Positions 7,185 through 12,592 of a DNA stretch of 12,592 nt are shown here, in pieces. A program made the position numbers and the translations under genes. How positions within the stretch are numbered: the stretch's first letter is position 1; each line of letters begins with the position of its first letter. Under the pieces are notes generated by a model, which saw only the letters and a list, made by a program, of their open reading frames with translations, did not search any database and was not told the origin of the DNA. The stretch comes from Kistimonas scapharcae (GTDB lineage: Bacteria > Pseudomonadota > Gammaproteobacteria > Pseudomonadales > Endozoicomonadaceae), in assembly GCF_039540975.1 (NCBI RefSeq), contig NZ_BAABFL010000391.1, positions 1 through 12,592 of the forward strand, given 5' to 3'.

Positions 7185-7604
7185 TCAACTCACCCTGCTT
7201 TTAAGAATGACCGGGGTAAACCAGTTTACCGCCTGTACTACCGCAAAAGCCCCCAACAGCGCCAGCGGATGCAGGGGACGAACCCAGGCAAACACCAGAG
7301 CAAAACCGCAAACGGTTAACAGGAATTTTCCGGCTTCACCTTTATAGAAACTGTTGACTATACGCCGGGCGGAACGTGCACCACCGTGAGCGAAAGCCTT
7401 GCGCACCAGCCAGGCATTGGGAAGCAGGCAGATCAGTCCACCGAGCAGGGCTGACAGTGCCATCACCCGGTCAACCGCCAGCAGAGCCAGCACCAGTAAC
7501 GCTGTCACTGCGGCCTGGGCGATGATGACCCGGTAAACCGGTGGCCGGGGCATGCCCGCTGCACCTTTACCGCGTCTGGAACCGTGTCTGTACGTTGCCT
7601 GCAT
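7185..7604 (-). CDS. atpI: ATP synthase protein I (assembly factor)
   Basis: First gene of the operon. AtpI is a small membrane protein that is not part of the final enzyme and is thought to help c-ring or complex assembly. From the ATG at 7604 the product is 139 aa: a basic N terminus (YRHGSRRGKG), then four hydrophobic segments. The most recognisable part is ALLGGLICLLPNAWLVRKAF, followed by NSFYKGEAGKFLLTV and NWFTPVILKS, all typical of the family. The start is uncertain: ATG 7718 (177 aa), ATG 7604 and ATG 7553 (122 aa) are open and none has a strong Shine-Dalgarno. I prefer 7604 because family members usually have 15-25 residues before the first helix. Confidence 0.85.
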   Translation of the reverse strand: MQATYRHGSRRGKGAAGMPRPPVYRVIIAQAAVTALLVLALLAVDRVMALSALLGGLICLLPNAWLVRKAFAHGGARSARRIVNSFYKGEAGKFLLTVCGFALVFAWVRPLHPLALLGAFAVVQAVNWFTPVILKSRVS

Positions 7605-7756
7605 GAACAGTGAGAATCCCCACAGCCTGTTAATCGAGTACCACATCGCCGAATGTCTTGCGGGCGATGCTCTTACCGGCCGCCTCCCAGCATTATTATC
7701 TGTACACTTCCCGGCCATTACTGTGCTTATTCCGTAATGACTCTAAGGCGGCTGCG

Positions 7757-7785
7757 ATTATATGGGTATTAATACTTAGGTTCAA
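7757..7785 (-). promoter_or_regulatory. Sigma70 promoter of the atp operon
   Basis: On the minus strand there is TTGAAC (7785-7780), a 17-nt spacer and a perfect TATAAT (7762-7757). Transcription would begin near 7750, giving a leader of roughly 30, 145 or 195 nt depending on which atpI start is used. The spacer contains the perfect 10-bp palindrome GTATTAATAC (7766-7775), a possible operator or simply an AT-rich spacer. Confidence 0.85.
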
Positions 7786-8108
7786 CCACGTACGCACCAG
7801 AACGGAGCGACCTGCCTGATCCAACCCGTCGCGACAGAAAAATCGTCTGGAATGCCGGTTTCCGGCAGATGCTTTTGCTTGCAACAACGTCCCACAAGTC
7901 AGTGGCGATTCGGCGATTTTTTAACGGTCATTGATACGGTCCTGACCTTAAAATCATTCCTCTGCCGCGAAGCAAATGCCATTCATCCACCCTACAAAGT
8001 AGGCATAATGGATTGTATTTTTCGGCTTTTTACTGCCTGGCGCATTAATGAGGGGACGCCAAGATAATACATAACCGGTTTCGCAAAGCGCTTATCACGA
8101 AGGAGTGG
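7786..8108. other. Non-coding stretch between DUF523 gene and atp promoter
   Basis: There is no supportable gene. A 71-codon plus-strand frame (7852-8067) has no ribosome binding site or recognisable sequence. Visible structure includes the dyad CCTAC-AAA-GTAGG (7991-8003), followed directly by CATAAT, and a weak TGGCG/CGCCA dyad around 8037-8061. The genes that often precede atpI in relatives (rsmG, parA, parB) are not here, and I see no parS-like palindrome. Confidence 0.5.
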
Positions 8109-8600
8109 TTATTTCCTGTACTCATTGAGAGCATCACGATACTCACTCTCGTCGACCACCTTTATCCCAGCCTTCTTTAAAATAGCGGTAGTGGTACCGT
8201 CACCGAGTTTGAGCGACTCAAAATCGTGCGTAAATATCTTTCCGCAGCCACATGAGGGGCTGTTGCTTTTTAATATGGCCAGACCAGCGCCGGAGCTCTC
8301 CGCAACGTTCAGCGTACGCTCTCCGCCTTTGAGATATTCATGGGTGACATCGTTGCCTTCATGGGTCAGGACTTTGGCTTCACCCTTTATAACAGCATGG
8401 CCATCCGCATCATCCCGATCGCCGACAACCCTGGCCCTTGGCCTTGGAGTACTCAAACCACCCATTTCTTCAGGACAAACCGGAATCAGCTCAACCGGAT
8501 CAAGATCATTAATCAGATCATCATTCGTACACGAGCAACCATCAAACCGGCACTTTTCACCCAGCAGGCATGCACTGACCAATACCTTTTTCTTGGACAC
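8109..8600 (-). CDS. DUF523 family protein, TudS/YbbK-like iron-sulfur protein
   Basis: A 163-aa cytoplasmic protein of the DUF523 family. Characterised members (TudS, a thiouracil desulfurase) bind a [4Fe-4S] cluster through three cysteines and remove sulfur from thiolated bases. The three cysteine motifs are present (numbering from the GTG start): SACLLG (C11), PVCPEEMGGLSTPR (C42) and SPSCG (C117). The Glu after CP, which is catalytic in TudS, is also present. The C terminus GDGTTTAILKKAGIKV is typical. The frame can start at a TTG (8612), but that puts the start on top of the ribosome binding site. The GTG at 8600 has GGAG at 6-nt spacing and is preferred. Other Cys in KCRFDGCSC may also matter. 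The actual substrate is unknown. It appears monocistronic. Confidence 0.88.
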   Translation of the reverse strand: MSKKKVLVSACLLGEKCRFDGCSCTNDDLINDLDPVELIPVCPEEMGGLSTPRPRARVVGDRDDADGHAVIKGEAKVLTHEGNDVTHEYLKGGERTLNVAESSGAGLAILKSNSPSCGCGKIFTHDFESLKLGDGTTTAILKKAGIKVVDESEYRDALNEYRK

Positions 8601-8606
8601 GTTTTT

Positions 8607-8610
8607 CTCC
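8607..8610 (-). promoter_or_regulatory. RBS that selects the GTG start of the DUF523 gene
   Basis: The minus strand reads TTGGAGAAAAACGTG. GGAG is six bases before the GTG at 8600. Using the TTG at 8612 instead would place this sequence inside the coding region. Confidence 0.7.
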
Positions 8611-8636
8611 AACAGGGCTGGATAACATAGCGTCGA

Positions 8637-8681
8637 TTAATTATTACTCAGTATAAAGTCTGTTATTGGCTCTTGGTGCAT
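8637..8681 (-). CDS. Possible 14-codon leader peptide upstream of the DUF523 gene
   Basis: An ATG at 8681 follows AGGAAGGAAGTCATC, a very good Shine-Dalgarno at about 5-nt spacing, and opens a 14-residue frame (MHQEPITDFILSNN) that ends in TAA 36 nt before the DUF523 GTG start. A short dyad (CTGAC/GTCAG, 8696-8710) lies directly upstream and touches the Shine-Dalgarno. The peptide has no run of one amino acid that would suggest classical attenuation. It could be a leader ORF, a small protein or the remnant of a lost gene; the ribosome binding site is the main evidence. Confidence 0.35.
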   Translation of the reverse strand: MHQEPITDFILSNN

Positions 8682-9030
8682 GATGACTTCCTTCCTGACG
8701 TTTTAGTCAGAAAAACAAACCGGTTAAGAAAGCATCACTAACGCTGTTAGCCCGGTATCCACATCGGATACAACCGCCATGCTATTTTTTAACCGTATCT
8801 TTACGCCAAAATCACTCTAGTCATCGTTAATGTATTCAATAACCGACGTAAGACTTCACGCGTTAAATTTCAGGGTTCGAGCTATCATGGATCAGCACCG
8901 TTGCCGAAAAACAGGGCAAGTATATGGAATACCTCTGAGCGATAAGAAATAGCGATCATTTAAATGACCTATCAATATCACTTATGGGCATCAGGCTGCC
9001 ATACACTGACTGCCTGAAAATCTCCTGATA
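8682..9030. other. Non-coding stretch with several short dyads
   Basis: I see no gene between the LysR stop and the short leader ORF. The stretch holds a run of small palindromes within about 75 nt: CTGAC/GTCAG at 8696-8710, AACCGGTT at 8718-8725, CTAAC-GCT-GTTAG at 8738-8750, and GTATCC-ACATC-GGATAC at 8755-8771. These would lie in the 5' leader or promoter region of the DUF523 gene. I see no convincing -35/-10 pair and no clear terminator after the LysR gene. Confidence 0.45.
8738..8771. repeat. Pair of adjacent short hairpins
   Basis: CTAAC (8738-8742) and GTTAG (8746-8750) flank GCT; four bases later GTATCC (8755-8760) and GGATAC (8766-8771) flank a 5-nt loop. Both arms are perfect. They could be protein-binding dyads or leader RNA structure upstream of the minus-strand DUF523 gene; neither role can be told from sequence. 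Confidence 0.4.
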
Positions 9031-9921
9031 TCAATCCTTGCTGGCCTGAATGTAATCAATGAAATGCTGGAGCATCCGCCCCCTGAACTTCTTCCTGTGG
9101 ATAGCTATATAGAAGTAACGCTCCAGCACCAGATCACTGACCGGCAAGACCACCAGGTCTCCGCGTCGCAAATCGATCTCTGCCGCCAGACGGGAAAGGC
9201 AGGCCACCCCAAGCCCTGCCCGCACAGCCTGCTTTAATGCTTCTGAACGATTCAGTGACATGCCAATACGAGGCGAACCCAGCCGGCTGGCAATCAGTTC
9301 ATCAAACAGCGAACGGGTCCCCGAACCGTCTTCCCGCAGAATCCAGGATTCATTTTCCAGGTCACGGAGTTGCAAATCCTGTCTACCCGCCAGAGGATGA
9401 TTGGCGCCAGCAATGATTAACAGCTCATCCTTACGCCACTCAATGGTTTCAATATCGGGATGAAGACAGATCCCCTCCACAAACCCAATATCAATCTCAA
9501 AACTCAGCAGTCGTTCGGCGATGATGCCGGTGTTATCAATAGACAGGGAAATCTGAATCCCGGGAAAGTCCCGGTTATAGTGGCCGATCAGGGAGGGCAT
9601 CAGGTTATTGCCGATAGTCGAGCTGGCGTTCACCTTTAGTGTGCCTTCCATATAATCTGTCTTGCCGGTGAAGTGCTGTTCAATCTCGGCCGACCGGGTC
9701 AGCACCTCATTCGCCATAGGTAACAGAACACGACCACGTTCATTCATCACCATGCGATGCCCCTGCTGGCGGTCAAACAGGAAACCCAGCTGTTTTTCCA
9801 GCTCGCCCAGCGCCATACTGGCCGCCGGCTGGGAGATATGCAGGCGCTCTGCGGCGGCAGTAACATTTCGGTTAAGCGCTACAGCCCGGAAGATTTCAAG
9901 CTGACGTAGAGTGATGTGCAT
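9031..9921 (-). CDS. LysR-type transcriptional regulator, YeiE/CysL-like
   Basis: A 296-aa LysR-family regulator. The N-terminal winged helix-turn-helix (about 1-60) includes LRQLEIFRAVA and the recognition part AAAERLHISQPAASMALGEL. The C-terminal periplasmic-binding-like effector domain (about 92-293) has VNASSTIGNNLMPSLIGHY, IDIGFVEG, WILREDGSGTRSLFDEL and AVRAGLGVACLSR. This pattern resembles E. coli YeiE and Bacillus CysL, regulators linked to sulfur or sulfite metabolism. The effector here is unknown. The ATG at 9921 lacks a Shine-Dalgarno, but it starts exactly at the family N terminus (MHITLRQLE). The gene is divergent from the LRR gene at 10155. LysR proteins often control a divergent neighbour, but an LRR gene is an atypical target and the metabolic target may lie elsewhere. 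Confidence 0.92.
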   Translation of the reverse strand: MHITLRQLEIFRAVALNRNVTAAAERLHISQPAASMALGELEKQLGFLFDRQQGHRMVMNERGRVLLPMANEVLTRSAEIEQHFTGKTDYMEGTLKVNASSTIGNNLMPSLIGHYNRDFPGIQISLSIDNTGIIAERLLSFEIDIGFVEGICLHPDIETIEWRKDELLIIAGANHPLAGRQDLQLRDLENESWILREDGSGTRSLFDELIASRLGSPRIGMSLNRSEALKQAVRAGLGVACLSRLAAEIDLRRGDLVVLPVSDLVLERYFYIAIHRKKFRGRMLQHFIDYIQASKD

Positions 9922-9924
9922 GGT

Positions 9925-9985
9925 GGGTTTGGCCGATTAGGGATTGAGCATTGACGAAAAGTCGCGCAGATCATAGGCCAACCCC
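9925..9985. repeat. Imperfect inverted repeat in the LysR upstream region
   Basis: GGGTTTGGCC (9925-9934) and GGCCAACCC (9977-9985) are inverted copies differing by one extra T, about 42 nt apart, just upstream of the LysR start. LysR proteins commonly bind dyads in their own promoter, so this is a candidate autoregulatory element. It lacks a clear T-N11-A core, so the call is weak. Confidence 0.3.
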
Positions 9986-10154
9986 CCTCACATTACTATG
10001 ACTGAGGACGCATAGGAAACATGATGGAGATATGACTTGCCAGCATAATCCAAATATACCCAGCTCTTTAGATAGAAAAGCAGACACCCTTGTTATTTCA
10101 AAAATCCATCAATGTGATAAAAAGCCCTAGCCCTGTTTAACTTGAGAAATCATT

Positions 10155-11936
10155 ATGGATAGCCGTATTCCTAAAGGCCTTTCAGTGCCATCACCCTTAC
10201 CAAAAACAAAAGAGGGTGAAAACTCCAGCCTGTCAGAAACACATAGAACGGCTGATACTTCAGAAAAAGCAAATCTTAAAAGTCAATATGAGAGCTATAA
10301 TGCCGCATTTAGAAATGTAAAAAAGTGGAGAGTAAGATCACCAGAAATTCCCACTAAAGATAAGTTTTCACTGTATGAATGGGCATCCGAACCGAAAGAG
10401 CAAGAATCTATAGATGATCGCTGTTTTTGTATCTCATGGATAGATGAATGTTTCTTAGAGAAAGAAACAACGCTAAATCTTTCCGGACATTTTAGTGTTA
10501 ACATACCTCCTGTATTACATAGGATTAACTGGCTCAGAAATCTATCATTAAGATCATGCCAACTTGCAATAATACCTGACGAAATATTCCAATTACTAAG
10601 CCTGCGTTTTTTTGATCTCGTAGACAATAAAATTAAATCATTATCCGGCTTGGTTTTAAGCCTCACAAAGGCAACAATATATTTATATGACAACCCTATT
10701 GATGAAGAGTGGAAAAGTAGCATTAAAACAACGTTAACTGTTTTAGAAGAAAAACCAGTTATAGACTTCGAAACAGATCCTTTAGATAAAACATCTGATG
10801 AAGACAGCTGGGTGAGTGAAGAAGAATACGAGGAAGAGAGAGATTTACCATTTGATAGACCGGGTACATCAACTCAAAGCCCAACCGATACTATTGACAG
10901 TCAAGCCAAAGAGGAACGATCTGAACAAGATGTACAAGCCTTAACAGGCTCTAGGCTTTATTTCCCACCCAAAGAATTGGCCCAAAGCGCTTTTAACGGG
11001 GAAGCACCCTCAACATTCCAAGCCGCTTGTCTAACTGAATGCGAAAGTCTTTTATCGGAGTTCCTACAGGGAACAGGCATGACTTTATCGTCAGAACTTC
11101 AAGAGTGTCTCAAAGACATAAAGAGTGAAGATCTATTAAAAGTCACCAACTTGTGCAGATTAATACATGAATTTTTAGAGGATAGAGAATCCTTAAATGC
11201 AGCGAATTTTAAGATGATTGTTTTTGATATCATTGGTGGATCTTTGCTAACACATAAAGGGTTTTACAACGAGTATCGCGCATTATCTTTGGAACAAAGG
11301 TCTCCATTTGAAGCGGTAATGGCTATAACACGACTTTCTTATAACCTTGAAAAACGTCGAATGTTAAGAAACAGCCATCATTATACAGTTTTTATACATA
11401 GAAAACTCGCAGACAAAAGACTTCTTGTGTTGGAGGATTTATCCGCCAACCTATCAAAGAGCAAGGCTAGAAAAACGGAGCAATCAAAAGAGGAAGAACA
11501 TCAGCGTTTTTTATCCATAAAAAAAGAACTACAGGACGTCTTCTTTTTCGCATCACATATATCAGAGTTAATATTTTCTACTTATGACACAAGAGGCAGA
11601 GGCATTGACCTTAATCCAATAATAAATGAATTGTATGAAACAAAATTATATAGCGAAGACATTTATCATCTGGATGAATGGAGAATTCTCATTAATTCAA
11701 TACCTGAATTAAGGTTCTCTGGAAATCCACCTTTTAGTGAAGAGGTTTACTATGAATTAGCTGAGAATAGTATTGCATCATATTACAGTCAACTAAACCA
11801 ACTTAATCCAAGTGGCCCTTCAACATCTACCCAACAAACCATATCAGAGACAGTCGAAACATATGATTTACAACATACAGCTCCACCCCCAGCAAAAAAA
11901 AGCCGATGGGATGTGGAATCAAAAACACCTCCATAA
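10155..11936 (+). CDS. Leucine-rich-repeat protein with novel C-terminal domain, candidate host-directed effector
   Basis: A 593-aa protein I cannot name. Residues 1-45 are hydrophilic and rich in Ser, Thr and Pro, without a Sec signal, which would suit type III secretion. Residues 51-104 are a block shared with the downstream paralogue (AFRNV, EIP, LYEWA, FC, IDECFL). Residues 105-182 hold about three to four LRRs of 22-23 residues (TLNLSGHFSVNIPPV, LSLRSCQLAIIPDEIF, FDLVDNKIKSL). Then come an acidic segment (203-230), a P/S/T linker with RPGTSTQSP (235-243), an unrecognised helical region (about 265-550) with a charged, possibly coiled-coil stretch at 430-462, a second linker GPSTSTQ (554-560) and the tail PPPAKKSRWDVESKTPP. 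I see no NEL/IpaH ligase motif. The ATG is bounded by an in-frame TGA at 10143 and has only a weak GAG ribosome site. Base composition is clearly AT-richer than the atp operon. Confidence 0.88.
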   Translation: MDSRIPKGLSVPSPLPKTKEGENSSLSETHRTADTSEKANLKSQYESYNAAFRNVKKWRVRSPEIPTKDKFSLYEWASEPKEQESIDDRCFCISWIDECFLEKETTLNLSGHFSVNIPPVLHRINWLRNLSLRSCQLAIIPDEIFQLLSLRFFDLVDNKIKSLSGLVLSLTKATIYLYDNPIDEEWKSSIKTTLTVLEEKPVIDFETDPLDKTSDEDSWVSEEEYEEERDLPFDRPGTSTQSPTDTIDSQAKEERSEQDVQALTGSRLYFPPKELAQSAFNGEAPSTFQAACLTECESLLSEFLQGTGMTLSSELQECLKDIKSEDLLKVTNLCRLIHEFLEDRESLNAANFKMIVFDIIGGSLLTHKGFYNEYRALSLEQRSPFEAVMAITRLSYNLEKRRMLRNSHHYTVFIHRKLADKRLLVLEDLSANLSKSKARKTEQSKEEEHQRFLSIKKELQDVFFFASHISELIFSTYDTRGRGIDLNPIINELYETKLYSEDIYHLDEWRILINSIPELRFSGNPPFSEEVYYELAENSIASYYSQLNQLNPSGPSTSTQQTISETVETYDLQHTAPPPAKKSRWDVESKTPP

Positions 11937-11991
11937 CTATATAAAGTAATTTGCGTAACCTTCCTGTTATTTAATCACACTTTAAATTTTA

Positions 11992-11997
11992 TATAAT
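11992..11997 (+). promoter_or_regulatory. Possible -10 element of the second LRR gene
   Basis: A perfect TATAAT lies 27 nt before the GTG start in the 88-nt gap between the LRR genes. I see no good -35 at the right distance. The gap is very AT-rich, so chance occurrence is possible. It hints that the second LRR gene may have its own promoter. Confidence 0.35.
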
Positions 11998-12024
11998 GAT
12001 TGATTTTACTTTGAGACTTCTAAC

Positions 12025-12540
12025 GTGGAAATCAATCGCCCAACCCGCATGCCACAACCATCATTGCCAGACACTCAGGAAACAGATGAAAACAGTGAAG
12101 ACAATCAATTACACAATAGGTATAAGGCATCTAAAAGCGCATTTAGAAATGTAACAGGCTTCAAAATTACTACCACGGAAATCCCTAAAAAGGATAGAAT
12201 CGCACTCTATGAATGGGCTCTGGAAACAAACGATCAACATTTTATTAATGACCGTGGTTTTTGTGTCGGTTCTATAGACGAGTGTTTCTTAGACAGAAGA
12301 AAAACACTGAATCTATCTGGCTATTTTTCAGGCAACGTCCCTCCAGTTATTCATACTATCTCCTGGCTAAAAAAATTAATATTACGATCCTGTACTATCA
12401 ATATAGTACCCGACCCTATATTTGATTTAGAAAACCTTGACACGCTTGATCTTGTTGATAACAACATTGAAAAACTACCTGATTCATTGATAAAACTACG
12501 TAACGCCACCATTTGTAAGTACTCAAAAACCGGTACATAA
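12025..12540 (+). pseudogene. Truncated paralogue of the upstream LRR protein
   Basis: A 171-aa frame paralogous to the first LRR protein. Residues 39-163 align without gaps to residues 51-175 of the larger protein, with about 67 of 125 identities by hand. Shared blocks include AFRNV, LYEWA, IDECFL, TLNLSG, LRSC and DLVDN, and two Cys (C80, C87) are kept. It has three LRRs of a clearer consensus (LENLDTLDLVDNNIEKLPDSL). Similarity stops at about 12513-12530. The frame ends CKYSKTGT and the whole acidic linker and C-terminal domain are absent. The GTG start is favoured because an in-frame TGA lies at 12001 and the upstream TTGAGA lines up with that of the first gene; an ATG at 12049 is the alternative. 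It may be a short functional LRR protein or a gene broken by an insertion. Confidence 0.7.
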
Positions 12541-12592
12541 GGCGATTTCACGTTCTGCCGCCTAAGCTCATCCCCATGTTCCCATTACCGCC
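12531..12592. other. GC-richer segment at the window edge, possible mobile-element end
   Basis: Just beyond the point where paralogue similarity ends, composition changes: 12541-12592 is 30 of 52 GC by hand count against about 37% in the LRR gene. On the minus strand an open frame enters from the right edge and ends GGNGNMGMSLGGRT before TGA at 12550-12548, as a gene tail close to an element end would. GGCG (12541-12544) and CGCC (12559-12562) could pair. No named IS end is recognised and the other boundary is outside the window. Confidence 0.3.

Noticed and set aside
7852..8067. 71-codon plus-strand ORF between the DUF523 gene and the atp promoter
   Set aside because: No ribosome binding site and no recognisable protein features.
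10090..10120. TTGTTA ... TGATAA as a promoter for the first LRR gene
   Set aside because: The spacer is 19 nt and the -10 is poor; not strong enough to list as a feature.
10295..10723. 142-codon minus-strand frame inside the first LRR gene
   Set aside because: Opposite strand of a coding region that is conserved with its paralogue, and without any recognisable features.
10945..11936. NEL/IpaH-type E3 ubiquitin ligase domain after the LRRs
   Set aside because: The catalytic CXD context is absent and the remaining sequence does not follow the family pattern.
1..12592. CRISPR array, tRNA or rRNA gene
   Set aside because: No regularly spaced direct repeats, and no cloverleaf or rRNA-like sequence seen on either strand.

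Overview
The window looks like a chromosomal segment of a marine gammaproteobacterium. The gene order atpI-B-E-F-H-A-G-D-C and the protein sequences are typical of Oceanospirillales-type Gammaproteobacteria. The two leucine-rich-repeat genes at the right edge resemble the eukaryote-like repertoire of animal symbionts such as Endozoicomonas. That genus-level placement is an inference from style of sequence, not a demonstrated match.

Layout: bases 1-310 hold no gene I can support, only several inverted repeats. Bases 311-7785 are a complete F1Fo ATP synthase operon on the minus strand. It has a textbook sigma70 promoter upstream of atpI (-35 TTGAAC, 17-nt spacer, -10 TATAAT) and a perfect bidirectional terminator after atpC. 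All nine genes look intact, with catalytic and ion-pathway residues present. Strong GC-rich hairpins sit in exactly four intercistronic gaps: before and after atpE, after atpA and after atpD. The three multi-copy subunits (c, alpha and beta) are therefore each followed by a hairpin. The rsmG-parA-parB genes that often precede atpI are absent, and no glmU is visible in the 310 bases downstream.

Bases 7790-10020 are a looser region, also minus-strand: a DUF523/TudS-like iron-sulfur protein gene with a possible 14-codon leader ORF in front of it, and a LysR-type regulator of the YeiE/CysL kind. Two longer non-coding stretches (about 7790-8108 and 8682-9030) separate these genes.

From 10155 to the right edge the strand switches to plus and the base composition drops (one sampled 60-base line is 37% GC against 55% in atpD). 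Two tandem paralogous LRR proteins lie here. The first (593 aa) has a conserved N-terminal block, about three to four LRRs, an acidic and P/S/T-rich linker, an unrecognised helical C-terminal domain, and a tail containing KKSRWD. That tail resembles the UHM-ligand motif of eukaryotic splicing factors SF1 and SF3B1. The second (171 aa) matches the N-terminal half at 67 of 125 ungapped positions by hand count and is cut off where the LRRs end, next to a GC-richer segment that may be the edge of an inserted element. The most interesting content is this LRR pair and its possible host-directed motif, followed by the hairpin pattern in the atp operon.
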